Assembly: GCA_947453885.1 (NCBI GenBank)
Contig: CANGIF010000001.1
Coordinates: 93,278-157,277, forward strand
DNA length: 64,000 nt
Source of the DNA: Flavobacteriaceae bacterium
Lineage (GTDB): Bacteria; Bacteroidota; Bacteroidia; Flavobacteriales; Flavobacteriaceae
Direction: 5' to 3'
A program made the position numbers and the translations under genes. The notes below the pieces were generated by a model, which saw only the letters and a list, made by a program, of their open reading frames with translations, had not been told where the DNA came from and did no database searches. This document shows positions 29,924 to 39,812 of the stretch, piece by piece; the stretch's first letter is position 1; each line of letters begins with the position of its first letter.

Positions 29924-31459
29924 TTAATCTTCACTCATGATTTTTTCACGGTATTTTTTACCTATTAAAAGTACTAATTTCAATTTATAATCTTCTACAA
30001 GCCATTCTCTATAGTTTTTACTACATTGACTTAAACAATATGAAAATCTTTTCACTCTACATTCAATATCAGGTAAAAGTTCTTTAGCTAGTGATTTTGC
30101 TTCTTGTAAAGTGTTAGTGTTGTCTACGCACATTGCTGCATGTTGTTCAATAGAATTTTCAAGAACAACTTTAGAACGTAAATTTTTAGAAATCACAATT
30201 TTATGTTCTAATTCAACATCAAATATAATATTTTCAGATTTACTAAACTTGAGTCGTAATTCATTCGGCATTACATACTTAAAATGCAATTCAATTTCAG
30301 AATCATCACGTAAATTTTCTAAATAAAATTCAGGTGATTTAAAAATGTGCTGCCAATTAACGGGTTCATTCCAAAGTCCAAATCGTGCAGCATTATTCCC
30401 TAAATCAATAACTGTAAAAGAATCTTTATTTGGAAGTTTTCTTGATCCTCTACCAATCATTTGAAAATATAGTGTCAACGATTTTGTAGCTCTATTCAAA
30501 ATAATAGTTTCAACTGTTGGCTCATCAAATCCAGTGGTTAAAATTCCAACAGAAGTTAAAATGGCATCCGGTGTTTTTTTAAACCAATGTAGAATTTCTT
30601 TTCGTTCTTCTGAATTATGGGTATTATCTAAATGTTTTATAGGGTAACCTGCTTCTTTAAATGTTTCGTATACATATAACGAAGTATTTATTCCATTATT
30701 AAAAATTAGCGTTTTCTTTCCTAATGATTTTTCAGTATATGAATGCAGTAATTTCTCTTGCATTATCATATTTGTATAAAGTTCATCTGAGGATTTTACA
30801 GTATAATCTCCGTTAATGCCTACTTTTAAAGTAGTTAGTCCAACATCGTAACTGTATGTAGTTGCTTTTGCTAAAAAACCTTGGTCTATAAGTGATTGAA
30901 TTGTATCTCCAACAATTAATTCATTATAGTTTTCATACATTGGTAATCCTATATTGGAACTTAAGGGGGTTGCAGTAACTCCTAAAATAAATGAATTTTC
31001 AAATAAACTTAAAAGTTTCCTAAACGAGTTATAATGTGCCTCGTCTATTATTACAAGTCCAACATTATCAATCAATAACTTTTCGTCATTTAATCTGTTT
31101 TTTAATGTTTCTACCATAGCAACAAAACAAGAATATTCATGTTGATCAGGTAACTCTTTTATTTTACTGTTTACTATTTTGTTTTTTACTCCAAATGTTT
31201 TTAACATTTTGGAAGTTTGTTTACATAATTCAATTCGATGCGTTAAAACAACTACTTTTTTATCGTGTTTTTCTATGTAACGTCTAACTATTTCAGAAAA
31301 AATAACCGTTTTCCCCCCTCCTGTTGGTAATTGATATAGTAAATGATGATTATGAGGTGCATTGTCTATGCGTTCAAATATCGCATCTATATCGCCTTGC
31401 TGATAGTCATAAAGTTCCTTTTTTTCCTCAATTTCGTAATCAGAATCTAGTTGATACAT
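29924..31459 (-). CDS. DEAD/DEAH-box superfamily 2 helicase
   Basis: An SF2 helicase/restriction-ResIII-type ATPase of 511 residues. Motif I is LPTGGGKT (about residues 44-51), motif II IIDEAH (about 137-142), motif III GVTATPLS, and the C-terminal helicase domain has the conserved TTGFDEPTVETIILNRAT and IGRGSRKLPNK. The C-terminal tail (about 390-511) is not recognised. The frame stays open to an ATG at 31501, but a TAnnTTTG-type element lies inside that extension, so the ATG at 31459 (MYQLDSDYEIEE) is preferred. Function in DNA or RNA processing is not specified by the sequence. Confidence 0.87.
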   Translation of the reverse strand: MYQLDSDYEIEEKKELYDYQQGDIDAIFERIDNAPHNHHLLYQLPTGGGKTVIFSEIVRRYIEKHDKKVVVLTHRIELCKQTSKMLKTFGVKNKIVNSKIKELPDQHEYSCFVAMVETLKNRLNDEKLLIDNVGLVIIDEAHYNSFRKLLSLFENSFILGVTATPLSSNIGLPMYENYNELIVGDTIQSLIDQGFLAKATTYSYDVGLTTLKVGINGDYTVKSSDELYTNMIMQEKLLHSYTEKSLGKKTLIFNNGINTSLYVYETFKEAGYPIKHLDNTHNSEERKEILHWFKKTPDAILTSVGILTTGFDEPTVETIILNRATKSLTLYFQMIGRGSRKLPNKDSFTVIDLGNNAARFGLWNEPVNWQHIFKSPEFYLENLRDDSEIELHFKYVMPNELRLKFSKSENIIFDVELEHKIVISKNLRSKVVLENSIEQHAAMCVDNTNTLQEAKSLAKELLPDIECRVKRFSYCLSQCSKNYREWLVEDYKLKLVLLIGKKYREKIMSED

Positions 31460-31477
31460 ATCATTTTTAATAATTTG

Positions 31478-31485
31478 CAAAAATA
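31478..31485 (-). promoter_or_regulatory. Candidate -7 element of the helicase gene
   Basis: On the minus strand TATTTTTG, an exact match to TAnnTTTG, lies 19 bp before the ATG at 31459. No well-spaced -33 TTTG was seen. It argues against translation from the upstream ATG at 31501. Confidence 0.4.
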
Positions 31486-31540
31486 CAACTAAAAAAACCA
31501 ATTATATGAATAAATCAATTTTAAATAAATCTTAAAAAAA

Positions 31541-32059
31541 TTATTCTAAATCGCATTTTTCTATTATTATTTTAAATTGTTCAACGTTTTTCCAATTCTG
31601 TTTTTTTATATTTATAAAAATATCTAAAACTCTGGATTTAAATTCATTTAGTAAGTTTTTTTCTATCATTAAATAAATAACTTGTTCAAAAGATTTCAGC
31701 ATGCTTTTGTAAAATTGTTCTTGCACAATTGGTTTTTGAGACGAACTTAAATGGGCAATTTCTAAATTATAAAGCATTACATCTACAACACAAAAATCAT
31801 CAACTCCTAATATCAAAAAATTTTTAATTAATTTTTGAGCAACAGATCTGCGCATTTTTACTTTTTTACCTTTTACTGCAATATATTCACAGTATATTTT
31901 AGATTTGGCCTCATGAACTAATTTTGTTTCATTGGGATTAAATACAAAATCATAATATTTTTTAACATCTAAAAATTTGTCATAAAGCTCTAAAAGTTGC
32001 TCTTCTAAAGAATCTTTATTAAGAGTGTTTAAATATTTTTTAAGATCTCTTTTGCTCAT
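31541..32059 (-). CDS. DUF6155-like conserved protein
   Basis: A 172-residue, mostly helical soluble protein starting MSKRDLKKYLNTLNKDSLEEQLLELYDKF. The middle has YYDFVFNPNETKL and KGKKVKMRRSVAQKLIKNF, which I recognise as the pattern of the DUF6155 family in Bacteroidota. No enzymatic motif or signal is visible. Function is unknown. It sits upstream of the helicase gene on the same strand, with 81 bp between its stop and the helicase start used here, so a joint transcript is uncertain. Confidence 0.75.
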   Translation of the reverse strand: MSKRDLKKYLNTLNKDSLEEQLLELYDKFLDVKKYYDFVFNPNETKLVHEAKSKIYCEYIAVKGKKVKMRRSVAQKLIKNFLILGVDDFCVVDVMLYNLEIAHLSSSQKPIVQEQFYKSMLKSFEQVIYLMIEKNLLNEFKSRVLDIFINIKKQNWKNVEQFKIIIEKCDLE

Positions 32060-32143
32060 TTTAAAATTTGATATACAATTGAATTAAAATATTCAATAAT
32101 TATACTTCAAAAATACTTAAGTTTGTTGTTAAACAACTTTAAA

Positions 32144-33523
32144 ATGAAGAAACTATTTTATTTATTCGTATTATTAAATTCATTGGCATATTGTCAAATT
32201 ACTATCCAAATAAATAATTTACCTATTTCAACACCTCTAAATTCTACCATTTACATAGCTGGGACAATGAATAATTGGAGTCCTAATGACTTAAATTACA
32301 TCATGCAACCAATTAATAACTATTGGCAAATTAGTATACCTGAAGGTATTGGAAGTTTAGAGTTTAAATTTACTAGAGGCTCATGGTCAAGTGTTGAAGG
32401 AAATAGTTTGGGTACTTACCTACCAAATCGTACGGTAACTTTTACAGGAGTTCCTCAAGTAATTAATCTCAATATTCTTTCTTGGGAGGATATTAGCGGT
32501 AGCAGTAATCAAAGTACAGCTGCATCAAATGTTCAAATATTAAATTCTCAATTTTTCATGCCACAATTAGACAGATATAGAAGAATTTGGCTTTATTTAC
32601 CCCCAGATTATAACACAACAACTAAACATTATCCTGTCTTGTACATGCAAGATGGACAAAATTTATTTGATAATGCAACTTCTTATGCTGGCGAATGGCA
32701 AGTAGATGAAACACTAAATTCTTTATTTAATCAAGGTGACTATGGGGCTATTGTAGTTGGAATTGACAATGGAGGTTCCGAAAGAATTAACGAATATTCT
32801 CCTTGGATTAATTCTCAATATGGCGGAGGACAAGGAAGTAATTACATGAATTTTATTGCAACAACTCTTAAACCTTTTATTGATTCAAATTTCCGAACAC
32901 GACCTGAACCTAAAATGAATGCCCTAATTGGTAGTTCAATGGGGGCTTTAATATCCACTTATGGTGCCTGTGAATTCCCATCTTCCTTTCAAAAAGTTGG
33001 TTCTTTTAGTGCAGCATATTGGTTTGCTTTAGGTGAATTAAATTCTTATATAGCTTCTAATCAAAATTTATTTGACACCCATAGAGCCTATTTTGTTGCT
33101 GGTCAAAATGAATATACAACTATAGTTGGAGACATTTCGGGAGTTGTTACTAATTTGCAAAGCAAAGGTCTTTTAAGCACAAATACCTTAACCAAGTTCG
33201 ATAGTTACGGTACACATTCTGAATCTTATTGGAGAGGAGAATTTGCTGCTGCTTATTTATGGCTTTTTCAAAATGAAAATTTAGAAATTGAAACTAATTT
33301 CAAAAGTAATGCTAAAATTTATCAAACTAATTCAGGTAAAATAATTCTTGAGGGATTTGATGAATGTGTTCAATTTGAACTTTACAATCTATTAGGTCAA
33401 AAAGCGGGCCAATTTAAATGGAAAAATGGTGAAAACTATTTAGACAATTCATTAACAAAAGGTATCTATTTCCTAAAATATGAAAATAATCCTAGTAAGT
33501 TTGTTAAAATTTTTAAAAACTAA
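32144..33523 (+). CDS. Secreted esterase-fold hydrolase with T9SS sorting domain
   Basis: Signal peptide MKKLFYLFVLLNSLAYCQ is followed by a starch-binding-like/glycogen-branching E-set region (about residues 18-115; TIYIAGTMNNWSPNDLN). The alpha/beta-hydrolase domain (COG2819-like putative esterase) has LPPDYN, VLYMQDGQNLFD, the nucleophile GSSMG near residue 262 and His in YGTHSESYW. The C terminus (about 380-459) is a type IX secretion sorting domain ending KGIYFLKYENNPSKFVKIFKN. The expected product is a cell-surface or secreted esterase, perhaps on carbohydrate esters. An upstream in-frame ATG (32123) would bury the signal peptide, so 32144 is used. Confidence 0.87.
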   Translation: MKKLFYLFVLLNSLAYCQITIQINNLPISTPLNSTIYIAGTMNNWSPNDLNYIMQPINNYWQISIPEGIGSLEFKFTRGSWSSVEGNSLGTYLPNRTVTFTGVPQVINLNILSWEDISGSSNQSTAASNVQILNSQFFMPQLDRYRRIWLYLPPDYNTTTKHYPVLYMQDGQNLFDNATSYAGEWQVDETLNSLFNQGDYGAIVVGIDNGGSERINEYSPWINSQYGGGQGSNYMNFIATTLKPFIDSNFRTRPEPKMNALIGSSMGALISTYGACEFPSSFQKVGSFSAAYWFALGELNSYIASNQNLFDTHRAYFVAGQNEYTTIVGDISGVVTNLQSKGLLSTNTLTKFDSYGTHSESYWRGEFAAAYLWLFQNENLEIETNFKSNAKIYQTNSGKIILEGFDECVQFELYNLLGQKAGQFKWKNGENYLDNSLTKGIYFLKYENNPSKFVKIFKN

Positions 33524-33641
33524 ATATAAAAAACGTTTATAACAATTTTTATTTATAATTAATGATTCGGTTTATCCCATTTTTTATGTTTAAAATTATG
33601 ATATAAATTAAATATTCTTATAAAAATTCCGAAAAATAGCT

Positions 33642-33649
33642 TTAATTTG
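33642..33649 (+). promoter_or_regulatory. Possible -7 element upstream of the catabolic cluster
   Basis: TTAATTTG, one base off TAnnTTTG, ends 19 bp before the flavin reductase ATG. No clean -33 TTTG is present, so this is only a candidate for the cluster promoter. Confidence 0.3.
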
Positions 33650-33668
33650 TACAAACAACAATTAAACT

Positions 33669-34274
33669 ATGGAATTCAATCCCGATACACTTGAAGCGTC
33701 GGCTATTTATAAATTACTTACTGGTTCCATTATTCCAAGACCCATCGGCTGGATTTCAACCATTGACGAAAATGGAATTAACAACCTTGCTCCTTTTTCA
33801 TATTTCAACGCTGTTGGTGATGATCCACCACATGTAATGTTTTCTACCGTTTGCGGAAACAACACCAACAAAGACACGCTGAACAATGTATTGGCTAACA
33901 AACAATTTGTTGTTAATATGGTTACTGAAGCCTTAGTAGAACAAATGAATGCTACTTCGCAAGCCGTTCCATCGAATGTTGATGAATTTGAATTAGTAGG
34001 TCTTACTCCTATTGCCTCTACCAAAATAAAACCAATGCGCGTTAAAGAAAGTCCTATCACTTTTGAATGCGAAATGGTGCACCATTATTTTCTAGAAAAT
34101 CATAAACAAGGCGGTGCTTGCATCGTTATTGGGAGAATTGTCATGATGCATATTGACGAAAGTGTATTGCTAGTCAATTATAAAATTAATATGGAAACCT
34201 ACAAACCCGTAGCGAGATTGGCGGGTTCTAATTACAGTAAAATTGGAGAAAAGTTTTCGATTAAAAGAAGTTAA
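33669..34274 (+). CDS. Flavin reductase family protein (FMN-binding split barrel)
   Basis: A 201-residue protein of the flavin reductase-like, FMN-binding split-barrel family. The signature N-terminal strand IIPRPIGWISTIDENGINNLAPFSYFN and PPHVMFSTV are visible. Such proteins bind FMN/FAD and either reduce flavin with NAD(P)H or act on other substrates. As the first gene of the cluster, only 17 bp ahead of the FAD-dependent monooxygenase fusion, it may supply reduced flavin or act directly in the pathway. The monooxygenase has its own NAD(P)H-type fold, so the need for a separate reductase is unproved. The gene begins the GC-richer block. Confidence 0.85.
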   Translation: MEFNPDTLEASAIYKLLTGSIIPRPIGWISTIDENGINNLAPFSYFNAVGDDPPHVMFSTVCGNNTNKDTLNNVLANKQFVVNMVTEALVEQMNATSQAVPSNVDEFELVGLTPIASTKIKPMRVKESPITFECEMVHHYFLENHKQGGACIVIGRIVMMHIDESVLLVNYKINMETYKPVARLAGSNYSKIGEKFSIKRS

Positions 34275-34291
34275 GATAATTACAAATTAAT

Positions 34292-36571
34292 ATGAAAATA
34301 GCAGTTATAGGTGGCGGTCCTGGAGGATTATACTTTTCAATCCTTGTCAAAAAAGCAATGCCTCATTGTCAAATAGATATATACGAACGTAACAAACCCG
34401 ATGACAGTTTTGGATTTGGTGTAGTGTTTTCAGATGAAACCTTGGGTGAATTCCTAAAGCGTGATATGGAATCGTATGAGTTAATACGTTCAAAATTTGC
34501 CTATTGGGATGATATTATTGTTGCTCGTGATGGACAAAGTGTAAACATTGCTGGAAATGGTTTTTGTGGTTGTTCTCGAAAAACATTGCTTCAACTCTTG
34601 CAACAACGCTGCCGTGAAGAAGGTGTCAATTTGCATTTCGAGCAAAATATAGACGATTTAAGCCAATATCAAGATGCTGACATCATCTTGGCTTCCGATG
34701 GAATTGGAAGTGGAATTAGAACTGCTAACGAAGAAGCTTTTGGAACTAAAATTGTTTTAAAGAAAAACCGCTTTGTATGGTTGGGTTCAACCAAGCCGCT
34801 AGATGCTTTTACCTATTTCTTCAGAACTACACCTCACGGAACTATTGTGGCGCATACGTATCAATATGAAGAAGGCATGAGTACTTGGATTTTTGAATGT
34901 AGTAATGAAACCTGGGAAAACCTTCAATTTGAAGTTACTAATGAAGAAGATACTATTGCCAAAATCAGCGAATTATTCAAAGAAGAATTAGACGGACATC
35001 CATTGATTTCTAACAAATCGCATTGGCGACAATTTCCACATGTTACCAATGAGAATTGGCATCATAATAACATTGTTCTTTTAGGTGATGCCAAAGCTAC
35101 TGCCCACTACTCTATTGGTTCGGGCACTAAATTGGCTATGGATTGCGCAATTGGTTTAGCCGATGCGGTAATTGCAAATCCCAACGATGTGCAAGCGGCT
35201 TTTAAACAATATGACAAAATCAGAAGAAATCCGGTGGAGATGATTCAATATGCGGCATTGGTGTCATTAGATTGGTTTGAAAATATGGATAGAAATATAC
35301 AACATTCATTCTATCAGTTTGCTTTTGGGTGCATGACCCGTTCTAAAAAAGTAACATTTGAAAACCTCAGATTGCGTGATGCTTCCTTTACGGATAAGGT
35401 TTTAGAAGAATTCAATAACAACCTACAACCTAAACCCGCTGCCTTTTCGACTTTTAAATTGCGAGATTTAGAATTACAAAACCGAATAGTAATGGCTCCA
35501 ATGGGACAATATTCGGCAGAAAATGGTGTTGTAAACGATTGGCATTTTCAACATTATACGTCAAGAGCTGTTGGCGGTTTAGGATTAATTATTACCGAAC
35601 TAACTGCTATCTCAGAGACAGGACGTATCACTTTAGGTTGTGCAGGTATTTATACTCAAGAACAAGTAGTTGCATGGAAACGAATTATTGATTTTATTCA
35701 TAAGAATACACAAACAAAAATTGGAATTCAATTAGGACATTCTGGTAGAAAAGGCGCTACTAAAAAACCTTGGGATGCTACTTTTAACGGTACTTCTTGG
35801 GAATTACTTTCGGCTTCTGCTATTCCTTTTAATGAAAATTCAGTTACTCCAAAAGCAATGACCGTAGCGGATATGGATTTGATTACTTCCCAATTCATTC
35901 AAGCCACTAAAAATGCCAACGAAGCAGGATTTGATTTAATCGAATTGCAAGCCCATCATGGGTTTTTATTAGCTTCCTTCCTATCGCCATTAACCAACAC
36001 AAGAACGGATGAATTTGGCGGAAGTATTGAAAACCGAATGCAATTTCCATTGCGAGTTTTCAACGAAATGCGAAAAGTTTTCCCAAAAGAAAAACCAATG
36101 TCTGTGCGAATATCAGCAACTGATTGGGCAGAAAACGGAATTTCCGAAGAAGATGTAATTGCAATTGCAACTGCATTCAAAAACGCAGGTGCTGACATCA
36201 TTAATGTTTCTACAGGAAATACAGTAGCCAACCAAAAACCAATAACGGGTAGAATGTGGCAAACGCCTTTTGCAGATGCAGTTCGAAATACGATTCATGT
36301 GCCAACCATAACGGCAGGTTATATTCAAGATATCGACCAAATCAACACTATCATTTTAAACGGTAGAGCTGATTTAGTAGCGTTAGGAAGACCATTGTTG
36401 TTAGATGCTAATTTTGTTAGAAATGCCCAAGCCTACGAACAATTTGAGCCTACTGATATTCCCAATCACTACAAAGCAGGAATGTCGCATTTATATCCAT
36501 TGAAAGCTACAGAAAGAAAGCAATTGGAAGGCATGAAAAAGGCATTGAAACCGAAAAGCAACAAGAAATAA
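34292..36571 (+). CDS. Bifunctional aryl-CoA monooxygenase / old-yellow-enzyme-type reductase
   Basis: A 759-residue fusion. Residues 1-~370 form a PHBH-type FAD monooxygenase (GGGPGGLYFSILVKKAMP dinucleotide site; LGDAKATAHYSIGSGTKLAMD flavin motif near 265). Residues ~385-740 form an OYE/NADH:flavin oxidoreductase barrel (FKLRDLELQNRIVMAPMGQYS; HHGFLLASFLSPLTNTR; VALGRPLLLD). This is the architecture of 2-aminobenzoyl-CoA monooxygenase/reductase and salicylyl-CoA 5-hydroxylase, which hydroxylate the CoA ester para to its ortho substituent. The neighbouring ligase and thioesterase support a CoA substrate. Whether anthraniloyl- or salicylyl-CoA is used is not determined by sequence. Confidence 0.87.
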   Translation: MKIAVIGGGPGGLYFSILVKKAMPHCQIDIYERNKPDDSFGFGVVFSDETLGEFLKRDMESYELIRSKFAYWDDIIVARDGQSVNIAGNGFCGCSRKTLLQLLQQRCREEGVNLHFEQNIDDLSQYQDADIILASDGIGSGIRTANEEAFGTKIVLKKNRFVWLGSTKPLDAFTYFFRTTPHGTIVAHTYQYEEGMSTWIFECSNETWENLQFEVTNEEDTIAKISELFKEELDGHPLISNKSHWRQFPHVTNENWHHNNIVLLGDAKATAHYSIGSGTKLAMDCAIGLADAVIANPNDVQAAFKQYDKIRRNPVEMIQYAALVSLDWFENMDRNIQHSFYQFAFGCMTRSKKVTFENLRLRDASFTDKVLEEFNNNLQPKPAAFSTFKLRDLELQNRIVMAPMGQYSAENGVVNDWHFQHYTSRAVGGLGLIITELTAISETGRITLGCAGIYTQEQVVAWKRIIDFIHKNTQTKIGIQLGHSGRKGATKKPWDATFNGTSWELLSASAIPFNENSVTPKAMTVADMDLITSQFIQATKNANEAGFDLIELQAHHGFLLASFLSPLTNTRTDEFGGSIENRMQFPLRVFNEMRKVFPKEKPMSVRISATDWAENGISEEDVIAIATAFKNAGADIINVSTGNTVANQKPITGRMWQTPFADAVRNTIHVPTITAGYIQDIDQINTIILNGRADLVALGRPLLLDANFVRNAQAYEQFEPTDIPNHYKAGMSHLYPLKATERKQLEGMKKALKPKSNKK

Positions 36572-36594
36572 TTACGAATTTTAAATTACGAATT

Positions 36595-38187
36595 ATGAAT
36601 CATTATACAGATAATTTTGCACACAACAGCTTACCAAGTCTAGCTTTGCAACCAGAATATAGTTTCACAGACTTACCTCAGTTTCAGCATCCTGAAATGT
36701 TGAATTGTGTTGAGAAGTTATTAGACAAACACATCGTGGCAGGTCGTGGCAATAACGTATGTATTAGAACCTTTGAAGAAACATGGACGTATCAAGATTT
36801 ACATGAAAAAGCGAATCAAATTGCGCATGTATTAATAGATGATTTAGGTTTGAAATCGGGCAATCGCGTCTTAATTCGTTCTGCCAATAATCCTATGATG
36901 GTGGCGTGTTGGTATGCCGTTTTAAAAGCGGGTGGAATTGTAGTAGCCACGATGCCGCTTCTACGTTCTAAAGAATTAACAACTATAATTGAGTGTGCTG
37001 AAATATCACATTGTTTTTGTGACAAAGAATTGGAAGAAGAAATTCATTTGGTAAAATCCGATTACTTGAAAAAGACTTGCTTTTATGGCAATTCCCAATT
37101 AGAAGAATTGATGCAATCCAAACCTACAACCTTTACGAATTATCACAGCAAATCAGATAGTTTGGCTTTGATTGGTTTCACTTCGGGAACTACGGGATTA
37201 CCTAAAATGACCTCGCATTACCACAAAGATATTTTAAATATTTGCGAATGCTTTCCACCTTATTCATTGCAACCTACTGTAAATGATATTTTTACAGGAA
37301 GCCCACCATTAGGATTTACCTTTGGTTTGGGTGGATTGGTTTTGTTTCCGATGTATTTTGGAGCTTCAACCTTCTTAATCGAAAAACCAAGCCCTGATTT
37401 ATTATTAAAAGCGATACAGGAATTTAAGATTACGATTTGTTTTACAGCACCAACAGCATGGAGAATCATCACTACTAAAGTAAAAGAATATGATATTTCA
37501 AGCTTACGCAAATGTGTCTCTGCCGGAGAAACGCTACCGTTAAAGGTCTGGAAAGATTGGTTCGACACGACCGGATTGAAAATTATCGACGGAATTGGAT
37601 CTACTGAAATACTCCATATTTTTATCTCCTCCAACGAAGAAAATATGAAGCCTGGAGCCACTGGAGTTCCGGTTACTGGGTATGAAGCAAAAATTGTTGA
37701 TATAGACGGAAACGAAGTACCAATTAATGAACCAGGAAGATTGGCCGTGCGAGGAATAACAGGTTGTAAATACTTAAACCGAGAAGACAAACAAAGAGAA
37801 TATGTAGAAAACGGTTGGAACATCACTGGAGATATTTTCCGTAAAGATGAAGATGGGTATTTGTGGTTTGTGGCTCGTGGCGATGATATGATTATTTCTT
37901 CTGGTTATAACATTGGTGCGATTGAAGTAGAAAGCGTACTTTTAACCCACGAAGATATTCTAGAATGTGCAGTAGTTGGAGTACCTGATGACGAACGTGG
38001 AATGTTGGTTTGTGCTCATATTGTATTGAAAGAACAAGATAAAGCAACCGACGCAATGAAGAATCGTATTCAGCATTGGTTCAAAGAAGTAGCTGCTCCT
38101 TATAAATATCCAAGAGTCATTCATTTTACCGATGCCTTACCGAAAACAGAAACAGGAAAAATACAACGATTTAAGTTAAAACAATGA
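36595..38187 (+). CDS. Aryl-CoA ligase (2-aminobenzoate/benzoate-CoA ligase-like)
   Basis: ANL-superfamily AMP-forming acyl-CoA ligase of 530 residues. The P-loop motif GFTSGTTGLPKM lies near residues 194-205. Later IDGIGSTEILHIFIS (adenine motif A5-like), LAVRGITGCKYLN, NGWNITGDIFRKDEDGYLWFVARGDDMI and the catalytic Lys in KTETGKIQRFKLKQ are visible. The closest named families are benzoate- and 2-aminobenzoate-CoA ligases. It should activate the aromatic acid before hydroxylation by the preceding gene's product. Its stop overlaps the next start (ATGA at 38184-38187), so the two genes are translationally coupled. Confidence 0.87.
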   Translation: MNHYTDNFAHNSLPSLALQPEYSFTDLPQFQHPEMLNCVEKLLDKHIVAGRGNNVCIRTFEETWTYQDLHEKANQIAHVLIDDLGLKSGNRVLIRSANNPMMVACWYAVLKAGGIVVATMPLLRSKELTTIIECAEISHCFCDKELEEEIHLVKSDYLKKTCFYGNSQLEELMQSKPTTFTNYHSKSDSLALIGFTSGTTGLPKMTSHYHKDILNICECFPPYSLQPTVNDIFTGSPPLGFTFGLGGLVLFPMYFGASTFLIEKPSPDLLLKAIQEFKITICFTAPTAWRIITTKVKEYDISSLRKCVSAGETLPLKVWKDWFDTTGLKIIDGIGSTEILHIFISSNEENMKPGATGVPVTGYEAKIVDIDGNEVPINEPGRLAVRGITGCKYLNREDKQREYVENGWNITGDIFRKDEDGYLWFVARGDDMIISSGYNIGAIEVESVLLTHEDILECAVVGVPDDERGMLVCAHIVLKEQDKATDAMKNRIQHWFKEVAAPYKYPRVIHFTDALPKTETGKIQRFKLKQ

Positions 38188-39767
38188 GAAAAGCATTTTT
38201 AGTATTCAGTATCACTATTATATCCCTAACAGCTATTTTATGCTATGTGAATTGGAAGTTTAGTTTTCTACTTTTAATATTTATTCCTTTAATCTTAATG
38301 GGATTGTATGATATGTACCAATCCAAACATACCATCAGAAGAAACTTTCCTTTGTTGGGTAGAATGCGATATCTATTAGAGTCTCTCGGTCCAGAAATTC
38401 GTCAATATTTTATAGAAACAGACACGGACGGAAAACCATTCAATCGCTTGCAAAGAAGCTTGGTCTATGAACGAAGTAAAAAAGCTATTGACTCACAACC
38501 TTTCGGAACACAATTAAACGTTTATGATGAAGGCTATGAATGGATTAATCATAGTATTAGAGCCGTTTCATTCTCACAAATAAACGAAAATCCAAGAGTT
38601 ACTATTGGTTCATCACAATGTGAGAAACCTTATGAAGCCAGTCTTTTTAATATTAGTGCTATGAGTTATGGTGCCTTGAGTAAAAATGCGATTCTTGCTT
38701 TAAACAGTGGCGCTAAGCAAGGCGGATTTTATCATAATACTGGAGAAGGTGGATTGTCTCCTTATCATTTACAAAACGGTGGTGATGTAGTATGGAATAT
38801 TGGTACAGGCTATTTTAGTTGTCGAACTGACGATGGAAAATTCTCTTATGATGAATATGCCAAAAGAGCTAGTTTGGACAATGTAAAAATGATTGAAATC
38901 AAATTCTCTCAAGGTGCTAAACCTGGACATGGAGGAATATTACCCAAAGAAAAAGTAACCAATGAAATTGCAGCCATTCGATTAGTGGCAAAAGGAAATG
39001 ATATTGTCTCTCCTCCAACGCATTCTGCTTTTACAACGCCTTTAGAATTAATGGATTTTGTAAAGTTATTGCGAAAAGGTTCAGATGGAAAACCAGTTGG
39101 AATAAAAATTTGTATCGGAAACAAATCGGAGTTTTTATCCATTTGTAAAGCCATGGTTGAAACGAATACCTATTTAGATTTCGTTACTGTTGATGGCGGT
39201 GAAGGTGGTACTGGAGCTGCTCCACCAGAATATTCAGATCATATGGGAATGCCATTACGTGAAGCATTGGCTTTTGTATATGATGCTTTAAATGGTTTTG
39301 GAATCAAAGACCAAATTAAAATAATTGCTAGCGGAAAAGTAATCTCTGGATTTGACATAATTAGAAACCTTTCTATCGGAGCTGATTTATGCAATTCGGC
39401 ACGAGGTATGATGTTTGCTTTAGGCTGCATTCAAGCTTTAGAGTGTCATGCCAATACTTGTCCGACTGGTGTAGCTACTCAAGATGAAAAATTAATGAAA
39501 GGTTTGGTTCCCGAAGAGAAAAGTGTTCGTGTGGCACGTTTCCAAAAAGAAACGGTTAAAAGTGCGATGGACTTAATTGCCTCTGCCGGACTGCATCATC
39601 CCGACGATGTTTCACGTGATGTAGTGAGTATGCGAGTGACTAGAAATAAAACCGAAACCTTTGCACAATTATTTCCAGAATTAGAAGCCGGTTGTTTAGT
39701 TAATGAAACTTCAGTTCCCAAAGATTTTTTATACTTTTGGAAGAAAGCTAGTGTAGAGAAATTTTAA
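38184..39767 (+). CDS. Membrane-anchored FMN-binding glutamate synthase family protein
   Basis: A 527-residue protein with two N-terminal hydrophobic segments (about residues 1-48), then a GltB-type FMN (beta/alpha)8 domain. Visible segments are FNISAMSYGALSKNAI, NTGEGGLSPYHLQ, KPGHGGILPKEKV, FVTVDGGEGGTGAAPPEYSD and the iron-sulfur type region CIQALECHANTCPTGVATQ. The glutaminase and central domains of true glutamate synthase are absent, so it cannot use glutamine alone. The family role is unclear. Its place inside the catabolic operon, coupled to the ligase, suggests an oxidoreductase role or assimilation of nitrogen released by the pathway. Confidence 0.8.
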   Translation: MRKAFLVFSITIISLTAILCYVNWKFSFLLLIFIPLILMGLYDMYQSKHTIRRNFPLLGRMRYLLESLGPEIRQYFIETDTDGKPFNRLQRSLVYERSKKAIDSQPFGTQLNVYDEGYEWINHSIRAVSFSQINENPRVTIGSSQCEKPYEASLFNISAMSYGALSKNAILALNSGAKQGGFYHNTGEGGLSPYHLQNGGDVVWNIGTGYFSCRTDDGKFSYDEYAKRASLDNVKMIEIKFSQGAKPGHGGILPKEKVTNEIAAIRLVAKGNDIVSPPTHSAFTTPLELMDFVKLLRKGSDGKPVGIKICIGNKSEFLSICKAMVETNTYLDFVTVDGGEGGTGAAPPEYSDHMGMPLREALAFVYDALNGFGIKDQIKIIASGKVISGFDIIRNLSIGADLCNSARGMMFALGCIQALECHANTCPTGVATQDEKLMKGLVPEEKSVRVARFQKETVKSAMDLIASAGLHHPDDVSRDVVSMRVTRNKTETFAQLFPELEAGCLVNETSVPKDFLYFWKKASVEKF

Positions 39768-39812
39768 TCAATTTAAAATATCAATTTCAAAAATCAACAA
39801 TCGTTAATCTAT

